Numbered from the stretch's first letter, positions 48,563-58,644 are shown. The stretch: 64,000 bases of DNA from Rhizobacter terrae (GCF_003852895.1 NZ_QUSW01000006.1:326734-390733); one strand, 5' to 3'. The notes: generated from the letters alone by a model not told the origin. Made by a program: numbers and translations.

Positions 48563-50077
48563 ATGCGATTTCCACGCTGTAGCGGCGTCCTGCTGCACCC
48601 TACGTCCCTGCCTGGTTCGCACGGGTCCGGAGACTTCGGTGCCGATGCCCATCGCTTCGTCGATTGGCTCGCCGAAGCCGGCCAGACGCTGTGGCAGATG
48701 CTGCCCCTTGGCGGCATCGGGCCAGGTAACTCGCCGTACATGAGCAGCTCGGCATTCGCCGGCAATGTGCTGCTGGTCGACCTGCAGGATCTGCGAGAAC
48801 GCGGCTGGCTGGAGGCTGGCGACCTGGCACCGGTGGAGGGCCTCGTCGCCGGCAAGGTGGACTTCTGTGTCGTCGTGCCCTTTCGCATGGAACGGCTGGC
48901 TCGCGCCGCCGCACGCTTCGCCGCCAGCACCAACGCCACCGACCGTGCCGACTTCGACGCCTTCTGCGCCGAACACGCCAGTTGGCTCGACGACTACGCG
49001 ATGTTCATGGCGCTGGCCGACCACTTCGCCTGGCGCGACTGGAGCGAATGGCCGGATGGCCTGGCAGCGCGGGACGCCATCGCACTGATCCGCGCCCGCG
49101 ACGAGCATGCCAACCGGATCGCCTTCTGGAGGTTCTGCCAATGGCGATTCTTCCGGCAGTGGCAACGGCTGAAGGACCACGCGGCATCCCGCGGCGTGCG
49201 AATCGTCGGCGACGCGCCGATCTTCATCGCCTACCAGAGTGCCGAATGCTGGGCCCGACCCGAGCTCTTCGACCTGGACGAGCGAGGCCAGCCACGCGCC
49301 GTCGCCGGCGTGCCGCCCGACACCTTCAGCGCCACCGGCCAGCGCTGGGGCAACCCGCTGTACCGCTGGAGCGCGCATGCCGCCGAGAACTACGCCTGGT
49401 GGATCGAGCGCGTCCGGCGCACGCTCGAGATGGTCGACATCGTGCGCATCGACCACTTCCGCGGCTTCGCGGCCTACTGGGAGATCCCTGCGCACGAACC
49501 CACCGCTGAACGCGGCCAGTGGGTGCCAGGTCCGGGCGCCGCATTGTTCGATGCCATCGCCCGCGAGCTCGGCGACATCCCCATCATCGCGGAAGACCTG
49601 GGCGTGATCACGCCCGATGTGGACGCCCTGCGCCAGCAGTTCGAGCTGCCCGGCATGCGCATCCTGCAGTTCGCCTTCGACGCAGGCAGCGGCAATCACT
49701 TCCTGCCGCATCACCATGAACGCGACACCGTGGTCTACACCGGCACGCACGACAACGACACGACGCTCGGCTGGTGGCACCAGGCCAGCACGCACGAACG
49801 GGAGCATGCCAAGGCCTACCTGCGCACCGACGGGCAGGAGATTCACTGGGACCTGATTCGCGCGTCCTGCGCCAGTGTTGCCGACATGGCCGTGCATCCG
49901 ATGCAGGACGTGCTCGGCCTGGACGGCAGCCATCGCATGAACTTCCCTGGCAAGGCAGAGGGCTACTGGGAATGGCGCTTCAGCTGGGACCAGTTGGCAC
50001 CGGCCCACACCGCACGCCTCAAGGACCTGTGCCGTTTGTGCGGCCGTGACGGCACGCCCGTCACACCCCGCTGCTGA
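48563..50077 (+). CDS. malQ: 4-alpha-glucanotransferase (amylomaltase) MalQ
   Basis: Rearranges maltodextrins in the cytoplasm, releasing glucose for Glk (GH77). 504 residues of the short amylomaltase type. Catalytic residues are visible: Asp297 (VRIDHFRG), Glu344 (IIAEDLG) and Asp397 (GTHDNDT); SGVLLHPTSLPG and QMLPLGGIGPGNSPY are family signatures. ATG 48563 lacks a clear ribosome site. Not in the mal operon but belongs to the same pathway; a terminator follows. Confidence 0.94.
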   Translation: MRFPRCSGVLLHPTSLPGSHGSGDFGADAHRFVDWLAEAGQTLWQMLPLGGIGPGNSPYMSSSAFAGNVLLVDLQDLRERGWLEAGDLAPVEGLVAGKVDFCVVVPFRMERLARAAARFAASTNATDRADFDAFCAEHASWLDDYAMFMALADHFAWRDWSEWPDGLAARDAIALIRARDEHANRIAFWRFCQWRFFRQWQRLKDHAASRGVRIVGDAPIFIAYQSAECWARPELFDLDERGQPRAVAGVPPDTFSATGQRWGNPLYRWSAHAAENYAWWIERVRRTLEMVDIVRIDHFRGFAAYWEIPAHEPTAERGQWVPGPGAALFDAIARELGDIPIIAEDLGVITPDVDALRQQFELPGMRILQFAFDAGSGNHFLPHHHERDTVVYTGTHDNDTTLGWWHQASTHEREHAKAYLRTDGQEIHWDLIRASCASVADMAVHPMQDVLGLDGSHRMNFPGKAEGYWEWRFSWDQLAPAHTARLKDLCRLCGRDGTPVTPRC

Positions 50078-50082
50078 AATGA

Positions 50083-50110
50083 AAAACGCCTCGCACCAGC
50101 GAGGCGTTTT
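50083..50110. terminator. terminator between malQ and clpA
   Basis: Perfect 12-base-pair stem AAAACGCCTCGC / GCGAGGCGTTTT with ACCA loop and T/A flanks on both strands. Serves malQ and the convergent clpA. Confidence 0.88.
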
Positions 50111-50127
50111 CCGCGGAGCCCGAACGA

Positions 50128-52428
50128 TCAGGCCGTGGCCGGTTCCGACTTCGGCTTGTCGCTCTTCTTGGCCGGCTGGATGTCCAGCACAGGCTTCTCG
50201 TCCTCGCCGATGTCCACCGTGAGGCGGCCACCGTCGACGAGACGACCAAACAGCAGCTCGTCGGCCAGTGCACGACGGATCGTGTCCTGGATGAGCCGCT
50301 GCATCGGGCGGGCGCCCATGAGCGGATCGAAGCCCTTCTTCGCCAGGTACTTGCGCAGGCCGTCGGTGAAGGTGACTTCGACCTTCTTCTCCGCCAGCTG
50401 GCTTTCGAGCTGGAGCAAGAACTTGTCGACCACGCGCAGGATGATCTCCTCGTCCAGCGGACGGAAGCTCACGATGGCGTCCAGGCGGTTGCGGAACTCC
50501 GGCGTGAACAGGCGCTTGATGTCGGCCATCTCGTCGCCGCTCTCGCGGGCGGTCGTGAAGCCGATGGTCGAGCGGTTCATGGTCTCGGCACCCGCGTTCG
50601 TGGTCATGATGATGATCACGTTGCGGAAGTCGGCCTTGCGTCCGTTGTTGTCGGTCAGCGTACCGTGGTCCATGACCTGCAGCAGCACGTTGAAGACGTC
50701 CGGATGCGCCTTCTCGATTTCGTCGAGCAGCAGCACCGCGTGCGGCTTCTTCGTCACGGCCTCGGTCAGCAGGCCGCCCTGGTCGAAGCCCACGTAGCCC
50801 GGAGGCGCGCCGATCAGCCGGCTCACCGCGTGGCGTTCCATGTACTCGGACATGTCGAAGCGGATCAGCTCGATGCCCAGGATGTAGGCCAGCTGCCGTG
50901 CAACTTCCGTCTTGCCCACGCCCGTCGGGCCGCTGAACAGGAAGGAACCGACCGGCTTGTCCGGCTTGCCCAGGCCCGAGCGCGCCATCTTGATGGCCGA
51001 GGCCAGGGCTTCCACCGCCGGCTCCTGGCCGAAGACCACGCTGTTGAGGTCGCGGTCCAGGCTCTTGAGCTTGGAGCGGTCGTCACTGGACACCGAGGCC
51101 GGCGGGATGCGCGCGATCTTCGCGACGATCTCTTCCACCTCGCTGCGGGTGATGGTCTTCTTCTGCTTGTTCTTGGGCAGGATTCGTTGCGCGGCACCCG
51201 CCTCGTCGATCACGTCGATCGCCTTGTCAGGCAGGTGACGGTCGTTGATGAACTTGGCTGACAGCTCCGCCGCCGCCTGCAGGGCGCCCAGCGCGTACTT
51301 CACGCTGTGGTGCTCCTCGAAACGCGACTTCAGGCCCTTGAGGATCTCCACCGTCTGCTCCACCGAGGGCTCGACGACGTCGATCTTCTGGAAGCGGCGT
51401 GACAGCGCAGCGTCCTTCTCGAAGATCCCGCGGTACTCGCTGAACGTGGTCGCACCAATGCACTTCATCTGGCCGGAGCTCAGCGCCGGCTTGAGCAGGT
51501 TGCTCGCGTCCAGCGTGCCGCCCGACGCAGCGCCCGCGCCGATCAGCGTGTGGATCTCGTCGATGAACAGCACCGAGTTCGGCTGGTCCTTCAGGTGCTT
51601 CAACACGCCCTTCAGGCGCTGCTCGAAGTCGCCGCGGTACTTGGTGCCCGCCAGCAGCGCGCCCATGTCCAGCGCATAGACCGTGGCGGTCGACAGCACC
51701 TCGGGCACGTCGCCCTGGGTGATGCGCCAGGCCAGGCCTTCGGCGATGGCCGTCTTGCCCACGCCGGCCTCGCCCACCAGCAGCGGGTTGTTCTTGCGGC
51801 GGCGGCACAGGATCTGGATCACACGCTCCACCTCGAGCTCGCGCCCGATGAGCGGATCGATCTTGCCGTCCTTGGCCATTTGGTTGAGGTTCTGCGTGAA
51901 CTGGTCCAGCGGAGAACCCTTGCCTTCGCCCTCTTCCTTCTCGCCTTCGGCGCCCTGCCCGTCCTGCGACTTGGCCGGCTCCGGCGGATCGGACTTCTTG
52001 ATGCCATGGGCGATGAAGTTCACGACGTCCAGGCGTGTCACGCCCTGCTGGTGCAGGTAGTAGACCGCGTGGGAGTCTTTCTCGCCGAAGATGGCGACCA
52101 GCACGTTCGCGCCGGTCACTTCCTTCTTGCCGCTGCCCGTGGACTGCACGTGCATGATGGCGCGCTGGATGACGCGCTGGAAGCCCAGTGTCGGCTGCGT
52201 GTCCACCTCGTCGGAGCCGCCGACGGTGGGCGTGTTCTCCTTGATGAACTGCAGCAGGCTTTTTCGCAGGTCATCGATGTTGGCCGAGCAGGCCCGCAGG
52301 ACTTCCGCCGCCGAGGGGTTGTCGAGCAACGCCATGAGCAGATGCTCGACGGTGATGAATTCGTGTCGCTGCTGGCGTGCCTCGACGAACGCCATGTGCA
52401 AGCTGACTTCTAGCTCTTGCGCAATCAT
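50128..52428 (-). CDS. clpA: ATP-dependent Clp protease ATP-binding subunit ClpA
   Basis: AAA+ unfoldase that feeds ClpP. 766 residues: ClpN repeats (about 1-145), first AAA domain with GEAGVGKT, second with GPTGVGKT and a C-terminal D2-small domain. The acidic linker (about 150-172) and the IGL-type loop region before ClpP are typical of ClpA rather than ClpB (no long middle coiled coil). ATG 52428 has GGAGG 6 bases upstream and overlaps the clpS stop by 4 bases, as in many proteobacteria. Confidence 0.96.
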   Translation of the reverse strand: MIAQELEVSLHMAFVEARQQRHEFITVEHLLMALLDNPSAAEVLRACSANIDDLRKSLLQFIKENTPTVGGSDEVDTQPTLGFQRVIQRAIMHVQSTGSGKKEVTGANVLVAIFGEKDSHAVYYLHQQGVTRLDVVNFIAHGIKKSDPPEPAKSQDGQGAEGEKEEGEGKGSPLDQFTQNLNQMAKDGKIDPLIGRELEVERVIQILCRRRKNNPLLVGEAGVGKTAIAEGLAWRITQGDVPEVLSTATVYALDMGALLAGTKYRGDFEQRLKGVLKHLKDQPNSVLFIDEIHTLIGAGAASGGTLDASNLLKPALSSGQMKCIGATTFSEYRGIFEKDAALSRRFQKIDVVEPSVEQTVEILKGLKSRFEEHHSVKYALGALQAAAELSAKFINDRHLPDKAIDVIDEAGAAQRILPKNKQKKTITRSEVEEIVAKIARIPPASVSSDDRSKLKSLDRDLNSVVFGQEPAVEALASAIKMARSGLGKPDKPVGSFLFSGPTGVGKTEVARQLAYILGIELIRFDMSEYMERHAVSRLIGAPPGYVGFDQGGLLTEAVTKKPHAVLLLDEIEKAHPDVFNVLLQVMDHGTLTDNNGRKADFRNVIIIMTTNAGAETMNRSTIGFTTARESGDEMADIKRLFTPEFRNRLDAIVSFRPLDEEIILRVVDKFLLQLESQLAEKKVEVTFTDGLRKYLAKKGFDPLMGARPMQRLIQDTIRRALADELLFGRLVDGGRLTVDIGEDEKPVLDIQPAKKSDKPKSEPATA

Positions 52429-52784
52429 GCGGCCTCCATAATGCATTGCAACGGGTGGCCACCGCGCCGTGCGGCAGCCAGCACCAGCTCAACCTTGGTG
52501 GCGGCGACATCTTTCGAATAGACGCCGCACACGCCTCGACCCTCATGGTGAATCTTCAACATGATCTGGGTCGCGGTTTCGAGGTCGCGTTTGAAATACT
52601 CCTGCAAGATCATCACGACGAACTCCATGGGGGTGTAGTCGTCGTTGAGCAGAACCACCTGGTACATCGGTGGGGGGACCACCTTGGCTGTTTGCCGCTC
52701 GGCAACGACAGCCCCATCGCCCTGCTCGGGCCGGTTTCCACTCCCTGGCGGAGTGTCTGGAGGAGAAGGTGGCTCCACTGGCAT
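52425..52784 (-). CDS. clpS: ATP-dependent Clp protease adaptor ClpS
   Basis: Delivers N-degron substrates to ClpA. 119 residues with a Pro-rich N-terminus (1-22) and the conserved core [17 protein letters not shown], ending EAA. ATGA overlap with clpA shows coupling. The divergent cold-shock gene completes a cspD-clpS-clpA order also known in E. coli. Confidence 0.96.
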   Translation of the reverse strand: MPVEPPSPPDTPPGSGNRPEQGDGAVVAERQTAKVVPPPMYQVVLLNDDYTPMEFVVMILQEYFKRDLETATQIMLKIHHEGRGVCGVYSKDVAATKVELVLAAARRGGHPLQCIMEAA

Positions 52785-53031
52785 GGATTCATTCTATCGA
52801 GTTGACGGTTTTGCAGTCGCACAGATGCCATATTGAGACCGCAGTGCAAACCACAAGCCCGGAAATGCGTCACGTGCACTGTCCTATTCGTGCTTGCTCG
52901 CGCCCATGATGACCGGGCTTCGACTGAAATGCGAGTCCCCTGTTCCGCCCAAACCGGCCATCCAGCGGCGTATTGACAGCATCCGCCGGCCCCCCACAGA
53001 ATCCGCGCTGAAAACAACAGGAGGTGGGGTT

Positions 53032-53298
53032 ATGGCCCGCGGGACAGTGAAATGGTTCAACGATGCCAAAGGCTTCGGGTTCATCGAGCCGGAAGGAGGC
53101 GGTGAAGATGTCTTCGCCCATTTCTCCGCCATCCAGATGGATGGGTTCCGGACGCTGAAGCAAGGCGGCAAGGTCACCTATGACCTGGTGCAGGGCCCCA
53201 AGGGCCAGCTGGCCCAGAACATCACCCCGGTGGATGCAGGTGCTTCGGCATCGCGGCCCCAGGTGAATGTGGCCGGCGCCCAAGCCGTCGCCGGCTGA
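53032..53298 (+). CDS. cold-shock domain protein
   Basis: 88-residue single-stranded nucleic acid-binding protein: an N-terminal CSD with RNP-type motifs KGFGFI and DVFAHFS (residues 1-68) and a short Ala/Gly/Val tail. Strong AGGAGG ribosome site before ATG 53032. Divergent from clpS as cspD is in E. coli; the tail is similar in length to CspD but identity with CspD proper is not proven. Confidence 0.93.
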   Translation: MARGTVKWFNDAKGFGFIEPEGGGEDVFAHFSAIQMDGFRTLKQGGKVTYDLVQGPKGQLAQNITPVDAGASASRPQVNVAGAQAVAG

Positions 53299-53329
53299 GC
53301 GGCTCCTCCCACCCAGCAGATTCCTGAAT

Positions 53330-53362
53330 GCAAAAAGCCCGCCGGATTGGCGGGCTTTTTGC
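53330..53362. terminator. terminator between the cold-shock gene and icd
   Basis: Stem GCAAAAAGCCCGCC / GGCGGGCTTTTTGC with a GGATT loop, T-rich on both strands. Serves the cold-shock gene and the convergent icd. Confidence 0.92.
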
Positions 53363-53406
53363 GCTGGTGAGTGCCAAAACCTGACCGGAAGGTCAGGCTG
53401 GCGCGA

Positions 53407-54660
53407 TCACATGTGGTCGATCATCACCTGGCCGAAGCCGGAGCACGACACCTGGGTGGCGCCATCCATCAGGCGGGCGAAGTCATAGGTGACCTTCTTG
53501 GACTGGATGGATTTTTCCATCGAGCTGATGATGAGGTCGGCCGCCGCGGTCCAGCCCATGTGGCGAAGCATCATCTCGGCGGAGAGGATTTCCGAACCGG
53601 GGTTCACGTAGTCCTTGCCAGCGTACTTCGGGGCAGTGCCGTGGGTGGCTTCGAACATGGCCACGGAGTCGGACAGGTTCGCGCCCGGGGCGATGCCGAT
53701 GCCGCCGACCTGTGCGGCCAGCGCGTCGGAGACGTAATCACCGTTCAGGTTCAGCGTGGCGATGACGGAGTACTCGGCCGGGCGCAGCAGGATTTGCTGC
53801 AGGAACGCATCGGCGATCGAGTCCTTGACCACGATGTCCTTGCCGGTCTTGGGGTTCTTGAACTTGACCCACGGGCCACCGTCCACCAGCTCGGCACCGA
53901 ATTCCTTCTGGGCCAGGGCATAGCCCCAGTCGCGGAAGCCGCCTTCGGTGAACTTCATGATGTTGCCCTTGTGCACCAGCGTGACCGAGGGCTTGTCGTT
54001 GTCGATGGCGTACTGGATGGCCTTGCGCACCAGGCGCTCGGTGCCTTCCTTGGACACCGGCTTGATGCCCAGCGCCGAGGTGTCGGGGAAGCGGATCTTC
54101 TTGACCGCGAATTCCTCTTGCAGGATCTTGATCAGCTTCTTGACCTTGTCGCTGCCCGACTCGAATTCGATGCCGGCGTAGATGTCTTCCGAGTTCTCGC
54201 GGAAGATGACCATGTTGGTCTTGTGCGGCTCCTTCACCGGTGAAGGCACGCCATCGAAGTACTGGATGGGGCGCAGGCAGACGTACAGGTCGAGCTCCTG
54301 GCGCAGCGCGACGTTCAGGGAGCGGATGCCTCCGCCCACGGGCGTCGTGAGCGGCCCCTTGATGGAAACGACGTAGTCCTTCAGGACCTTGAGCGTCTCT
54401 TCCGGCAGCCACACGTCAGGGCCATACACCTTGGTCGACTTCTCGCCCGCATAGACCTCCATCCAGTGGATCTTCTTCTTGCCGCCGTAGGCCTTCTCCA
54501 CCGCGGCGTCCACCACCTTGATCATCACCGGCGTGATGTCGAAGCCGGTGCCGTCACCCTCGATGTAGGGAATGATCGGCTGGTCGGGCACGTTGAGCGA
54601 GAAGTCGGCGTTGACAGTGATCTTCTGCCCGCCTTGGGGCACCTTGATGTGCTGGTACAT
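53407..54660 (-). CDS. icd: isocitrate dehydrogenase (NADP+)
   Basis: TCA cycle enzyme, 417 residues like E. coli Icd (416). Features are [20 protein letters not shown], the substrate site with [32 protein letters not shown], and NADP-binding [19 protein letters not shown] with [15 protein letters not shown] 54660. Intergenic region to the next gene (196 bases) holds its promoter. Confidence 0.97.
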   Translation of the reverse strand: MYQHIKVPQGGQKITVNADFSLNVPDQPIIPYIEGDGTGFDITPVMIKVVDAAVEKAYGGKKKIHWMEVYAGEKSTKVYGPDVWLPEETLKVLKDYVVSIKGPLTTPVGGGIRSLNVALRQELDLYVCLRPIQYFDGVPSPVKEPHKTNMVIFRENSEDIYAGIEFESGSDKVKKLIKILQEEFAVKKIRFPDTSALGIKPVSKEGTERLVRKAIQYAIDNDKPSVTLVHKGNIMKFTEGGFRDWGYALAQKEFGAELVDGGPWVKFKNPKTGKDIVVKDSIADAFLQQILLRPAEYSVIATLNLNGDYVSDALAAQVGGIGIAPGANLSDSVAMFEATHGTAPKYAGKDYVNPGSEILSAEMMLRHMGWTAAADLIISSMEKSIQSKKVTYDFARLMDGATQVSCSGFGQVMIDHM

Positions 54661-54856
54661 GTGGGTGAGGCTCCGCGGATGGTGGTCCGATGGATGATGA
54701 ATGCGTCGTTGGGGGCGCGGGAAAGCCGTTAGGGCATCAGTACTAAACCTGAGATTCTATGTCAGCGAAGCTGTCAACCGCCTTTCGCCACGCGTCGTTG
54801 AGGGGCGGTCCCTCAGAAGGGGGGACATGTGTTCAAACTTTCGAAAGGTAAATCAA

Positions 54857-55051
54857 ATGAACAAGCTTCTGGCCGCCCTGATCGCTTCCATGTTCGCCGT
54901 TGGCGCTTTCGCCGCTGACGCTGCCAAGCCCGCCGCTTCCGCTGCTGAAGCCAAGCCGGCTGCGAAGAAGGAAGAGAAGAAGGCCGACAAGAAGGCTGAC
55001 GAAGCCAAGCCGGCTGCTTCCGCTGCCAAGAAGGAAGAGAAGAAGGCCTAA
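54857..55051 (+). CDS. small exported Ala/Lys-rich protein
   Basis: 64 residues: signal peptide (MNKLLAALIASMFAVGAFA) and a mature part almost entirely Ala, Lys, Glu and Pro. It contains a duplicated unit (AKPAASAA or AKPAA plus KKEEKKA), and at DNA level 21 identical bases occur at 54965-54985 and 55028-55048. Similar short low-complexity exported proteins exist in Burkholderiales with unknown role. AAAGG precedes ATG 54857. Terminator follows at 55099. Confidence 0.75.
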   Translation: MNKLLAALIASMFAVGAFAADAAKPAASAAEAKPAAKKEEKKADKKADEAKPAASAAKKEEKKA

Positions 55052-55098
55052 TAGCCTGTCTCTGCCTCGTGCAGCCGAATGAACCCGGCAGGCACGTC

Positions 55099-55126
55099 AA
55101 GACGCCCGGCTCTGTCCGGGCGTTTT
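55099..55126 (+). terminator. Rho-independent terminator
   Basis: Stem AAGACGCCCGG / CCGGGCGTTTT with a 6-base loop and T5 tail after the Ala/Lys-rich protein gene. Confidence 0.85.
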
Positions 55127-55192
55127 TGCATCTGCGGTTCCCGCATCCGCATTCCGCATAATCGCCGCGAACACCTGACTTCCCCAGCCGAC

Positions 55193-55645
55193 ATGAACAC
55201 ACTCTCGCGTTCGATCTTCGCCCTGTCCCTGGCCGCTGCAGCCTTCGCGACCCACGCCGACGATGGCCAGCCCAAGCTGCCCACCATCAAGCTCAGCACA
55301 GGCATGTACGTCATCCAGGCGGAAGTGGCGCAGACGCCCGAGCAGCGCGAGATCGGCCTGATGAACCGCAAGAACATGGGCGCGAGCGAAGGCATGCTCT
55401 TCGCCTTCGAGGACGCCGGGCAGCAGTGCTTCTGGATGAAGAACACCCTGCTGCCGCTGTCGGTGGCCTTCGTGGCCGAGGACGGCACCATCGTCAACAT
55501 CGACGACATGAAGCCGCTCACGCTGGACAGCCACTGTTCGACCAAGCCCGTGAGATTTGTCCTGGAGATGAACCAGGGATGGTTCGCAAAGCGTGGTATC
55601 AAGGCGGGTGAAAAGCTGCAGGGGCAGCCTTTCGCCAAGCGCTGA
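55193..55645 (+). CDS. DUF192-family exported protein
   Basis: 150 residues: signal peptide (SRSIFALSLAAAAFATHA) and a DUF192 domain with the hallmark MNRKNMGASEGMLFAFE, FWMKNTLLPLSVAFV and the final FVLEMNQGWFAKRGIKAG. Function unknown in general; the domain is small and beta-rich. ATG 55193 is chosen at the signal peptide. The DUF805 gene follows after about 50 bases. Confidence 0.9.
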   Translation: MNTLSRSIFALSLAAAAFATHADDGQPKLPTIKLSTGMYVIQAEVAQTPEQREIGLMNRKNMGASEGMLFAFEDAGQQCFWMKNTLLPLSVAFVAEDGTIVNIDDMKPLTLDSHCSTKPVRFVLEMNQGWFAKRGIKAGEKLQGQPFAKR

Positions 55646-55695
55646 ACAGCCGGCGCGCCGGCAGCACAGTCAACACAAAGCATTGGAGGAGCACC

Positions 55696-56250
55696 TTGTC
55701 AGCCGTCAACCCTTACATGCCGCCGAGCGCGGACGTCTCGGACATCGTCGACAACACCGAGGAACTGCGCGAGCCTGAGATCCTCACCTGGCGTGGCCGC
55801 ATCGGCCGCCTTCGCTACCTCGCCTACACCATGGGCGCGTACCTGCTGATGTTCGTGGCGATGTTCTTTGCCGGCCTCATCGGCGGCGTGAGCCGCAGCC
55901 CGGTGCTGGCGATGTTCCTCATGGTCCTTTGCGGCCTGGGCTATTTCGTGTTCGTCGTCATGGCCGCCATCCAGCGAGTGCACGACATCGATTGGTCGGG
56001 ATGGACCGTCTTGCTGATGCTGGTCCCGCTGGTGAACGTCATCGTGGGCCTGATCTGGCTGTTCAAGGCAGGCACAGACGGTGCGAACCGGTTCGGTCCG
56101 GCCCCGACGCCCAACAACTGGGGCGTCCGGATCCTGGGCTGCATCGCTCCGCTGGCCTTCATCGGCATCATGGCGGCCGTTGCGCTGCCGGCCTACCAGG
56201 CCTACGTCGCCAAGGCCAAGGCCCGCGCGGTGCAGCAGCAACCGCAATAA
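55696..56250 (+). CDS. DUF805 membrane protein with pilin-like C-terminal segment
   Basis: 184 residues of unknown function. After a short cytoplasmic start, a DUF805-type membrane region (about 30-125: RIGRLRYLAYTMGAYLLM, RVHDIDWSGWTVLLMLVP, LIWLFKAGTDGANRFG) is followed by a hydrophobic helix GIMAAVALPAYQAYVAKAK, which looks like the start of a type IV pilin. The start is a TTG at 55696 with GGAGGAG 4 bases upstream; an in-frame ATG at 55717 is the alternative. Terminator shared with sodB. Confidence 0.82.
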   Translation: MSAVNPYMPPSADVSDIVDNTEELREPEILTWRGRIGRLRYLAYTMGAYLLMFVAMFFAGLIGGVSRSPVLAMFLMVLCGLGYFVFVVMAAIQRVHDIDWSGWTVLLMLVPLVNVIVGLIWLFKAGTDGANRFGPAPTPNNWGVRILGCIAPLAFIGIMAAVALPAYQAYVAKAKARAVQQQPQ

Positions 56251-56265
56251 GCGTTCGCCTCAAGC

Positions 56266-56295
56266 AAAAAAGGCCGCCTCGCAGGCGGCCTTTTT
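56266..56295. terminator. bidirectional terminator between DUF805 gene and sodB
   Basis: Stem AAAAAGGCCGCCT / AGGCGGCCTTTTT with a 3- to 4-base loop; A and T tracts on both sides allow stopping in either direction. Confidence 0.92.
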
Positions 56296-56315
56296 CATGC
56301 GGAACCGAAACTCGC

Positions 56316-56897
56316 TCAGGCGAAATTCTTCTCCGCGAACTCCCAGTTCACCAGCGAGTTCAGGAAGGTCTCGACGAACTTCGGGCGCAGGTTACGGAAG
56401 TCGATGTAGTAGGCGTGCTCCCACACGTCGATCGTCAGCAGCGCCTTGTCGGCGGTGGTCAGCGGGGTGCCGGCGGCGCCCATGTTGACGATGTCCACGG
56501 TGCCGTCGGGCTTCTTCACCAGCCACGTCCAGGCCGAACCGAAGTTGCCCACGGCACTCTTGGTGAACGCTTCCTTGAAGGCGGCGTAGCTGCCCCACTT
56601 CGCGTTGATGGCATCGGCCAGCTTGCCCTTGGGCTCGCCGCCGCCTTGCGGCTTCAGGCAGCTCCAGAAGAAGGTGTGGTTCCAGATCTGGGCGGCGTTG
56701 TTGTAGATGCCGCCAGAAGACTTCTTGACGATCTCCTCCAGGGGCAGGTTCTCGAACTCGGTGCCCTTCTGGAGGTTGTTGAGGTTCACGACGTAGGCGT
56801 TGTGGTGCTTGTCGTGGTGGTATTCGAGCGTCTCGCGGCTCATGTGCGGCGCGAGTGCGTCGTGCGAGTACGGCAGGGGCGGCAGGGTGTGTTCCAT
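56316..56897 (-). CDS. sodB: superoxide dismutase [Fe]
   Basis: 193 residues, cytoplasmic; converts superoxide to peroxide and oxygen. Metal-site residues are in [19 protein letters not shown] and [20 protein letters not shown] and the GSAWTWLV pattern favour the iron type. ATG 56897, with AAAGG upstream. Single-gene unit ending at the bidirectional terminator. Confidence 0.96.
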   Translation of the reverse strand: MEHTLPPLPYSHDALAPHMSRETLEYHHDKHHNAYVVNLNNLQKGTEFENLPLEEIVKKSSGGIYNNAAQIWNHTFFWSCLKPQGGGEPKGKLADAINAKWGSYAAFKEAFTKSAVGNFGSAWTWLVKKPDGTVDIVNMGAAGTPLTTADKALLTIDVWEHAYYIDFRNLRPKFVETFLNSLVNWEFAEKNFA

Positions 56898-56999
56898 GTG
56901 CGTCCTTTCGGCAGTTCAGTGCTTGTTGTGCGGGGTTCCTGGCGGGTGCGGATTGTAGGCAGTTGTGAAGTCCCTTTCGGCCAGCACGTCGCAGCCAAG

Positions 57000-58301
57000 T
57001 CACTCCAGCGGGTTCGCGTCGATGCGCTCCACGGCCACCTGCGCACTGCCATCGGCCAGCACAGCCTGGAGCGACTGACCAGGCTGCAGTTGCGCCACCG
57101 ATTGCACGGGGGCGCCTTGGCTGTCGGCCAGCCAGGCATAGCCCCGGGCAAGCACACGGCGCGGGTCGAGCCCGGACAGGCGCGCCTGTAGCGTATCGAC
57201 GCGCATGCCCTGGCGCGATTGCATGAACCGGATGGCCGGCGGCAGGCGTGCACCAAGACGCTGCAGCCCCACCTGCCGGGTCTCCACGCTGCGGTGCACT
57301 GCATTGCGCAATCGCTGCTCCAGCAGGTCGAGCGTGTGCGACTGGCGCTGCAGTGTGCGCGTGGGGCGCGCGAGCCGCAGCGCGCTGGCATCCAGGCGTT
57401 GCGCGTGCGAATCGAGCACGTGGGCCACGCGGCGCTGCATGCGCTGCGCGAAGCCGTCAAGCGCAGACATGCATTCCTGCAGCGCGAGGACGACCAGTTC
57501 TGCCGCGGCCGTCGGCGTCGGCGCCCGAACGTCGGCAGCGAAGTCGGCAAGCGTCACGTCGGTCTCGTGTCCCACCCCGCTGATGACCGGGATCGTCGAG
57601 GAAACGATCGCGCGCACCAGGCGTTCGTCGTTGAAGGACCACAGGTCTTCCATGGACCCGCCGCCCCGGCAGACGATGAGCACGTCCACAACCGCATGCG
57701 CATTCGCGGCAGCGATCGCCGCGACCAGTGCCTCCGGCGCTTCGGCGCCCTGCACCAGGCTCGGATAGACCACGATTTCCACATGCGGCGCACGGCGAGC
57801 GAACGAGGTCATCACGTCATGCAGGGCGGCTGCGCCCAGCGACGTCACCACGCCGATGCGGCGCGGGAACCGCGGCAGCATCCGCTTGCGCTCGGGAGCG
57901 AACAGCCCCTCGGCCTCCAGCCTGGCCTTCAACCGCAGGAACTGCTCGAACAGGGCACCCGCCCCAGCTCGCTGCATGGACTCGACCACGAACTGCAAGT
58001 CGCCCCGCGGCTCGTACACCGCGATGCGCCCACGCACCTCCACGAGCTGGCCGTCGCCCGGCGCGAAGTCCAAGAGGCCGGCCGCACGGCGGAACATCGC
58101 GCAGCGGATCAGTGCAGCCTCGCCGTCGGCGTCCTTCAGGCTGAAGTAGCAATGCCCGCTGGCCGCCCTCGAGAAGCCCGACAACTCGCCGCGCACGACG
58201 CAGGCCGAAAACTTCGCCGACAGCGTGTCGGCCACCGCGTGCACGAGGCTTGCGACGCTCCAGACGAGGCGCTGGGGCACGAGGGCGGCGGGCTCAATCA
58301 C
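57000..58301 (-). CDS. xseA: exodeoxyribonuclease VII large subunit
   Basis: Degrades single-stranded DNA with XseB. About 433 residues: OB-fold N-terminus (LSAKFSACVVRGELSGFSRAASGHC), catalytic-domain segments GVVTSLGAAALHDV, DVLIVCRGGGSMEDLWSFNDE and SGVGHETDVTLADFAADVRAPTP, then a long coiled coil (about 260-380). GTG 58301 is preferred because the family usually starts just before RLVWSV; the open frame continues to a TTG at 58349 whose codons coincide with a dispersed repeat. xseB is not adjacent. Confidence 0.92.
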   Translation of the reverse strand: MIEPAALVPQRLVWSVASLVHAVADTLSAKFSACVVRGELSGFSRAASGHCYFSLKDADGEAALIRCAMFRRAAGLLDFAPGDGQLVEVRGRIAVYEPRGDLQFVVESMQRAGAGALFEQFLRLKARLEAEGLFAPERKRMLPRFPRRIGVVTSLGAAALHDVMTSFARRAPHVEIVVYPSLVQGAEAPEALVAAIAAANAHAVVDVLIVCRGGGSMEDLWSFNDERLVRAIVSSTIPVISGVGHETDVTLADFAADVRAPTPTAAAELVVLALQECMSALDGFAQRMQRRVAHVLDSHAQRLDASALRLARPTRTLQRQSHTLDLLEQRLRNAVHRSVETRQVGLQRLGARLPPAIRFMQSRQGMRVDTLQARLSGLDPRRVLARGYAWLADSQGAPVQSVAQLQPGQSLQAVLADGSAQVAVERIDANPLE

Positions 58302-58302
58302 G

Positions 58303-58325
58303 CGCAAACCCAGTGCTGGCGCGGG
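58303..58325. repeat. dispersed palindromic repeat, copy 2 (partial)
   Basis: 23 bases identical to 39610-39632; the right arm of the palindrome is not preserved here. It overlaps the upstream end of the longest xseA reading frame. Confidence 0.6.
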
Positions 58326-58506
58326 CCGAGAACTCCACAACCGCGCCAATGCTTGCTTTGCGGCGGATCATCACTGTCATGAGCCTTTCACAATCACGCA
58401 AGTTGTTGATTTTCAAGAGAATCTTTCTGCCTATTTTTTTGGCAATCCGTTGGAGGCCTTGATTTTTCGTGCTTCGCCGATCCTCACAACCCAGTTGCCC
58501 ACAAAG

Positions 58507-58515
58507 TTATCCACA
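58507..58515 (+). promoter_or_regulatory. DnaA-box-type sequence TTATCCACA
   Basis: Exact 9-base match to the consensus DnaA box in an AT-rich intergenic region. A single box; regulation by DnaA is possible but unproven, and there is no further evidence of an origin. Confidence 0.3.
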
Positions 58516-58644
58516 GTTGCGGTGGATTGCGAAAGACGCACCAACGTTTCGATTCATCACCGGGGGCGAACACGCCTTGCCGGGCGGCTCCAAAGGGCCA
58601 TAATCGCGCGTCCCAAAAACCGCTTGTCGCCCGAAAGGACCGGA

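Larger units (their letters stand above)
58302..58644. other. AT-rich divergent region between xseA and exbB (343 bases)
   Basis: Contains the second copy of the dispersed repeat (58303-58325), an AT-rich core (about 58385-58480) unlike the rest of the window, and a perfect DnaA-box-type sequence at 58507-58515. No coding frame of merit. It should hold the promoters for xseA and for exbB. Confidence 0.5.

Noticed and set aside
58507..58515. Replication origin suggested by a DnaA box
   Set aside because: Only one box, no dnaA/dnaN/parAB/gidA neighbours and no box cluster, so an origin is not supported.
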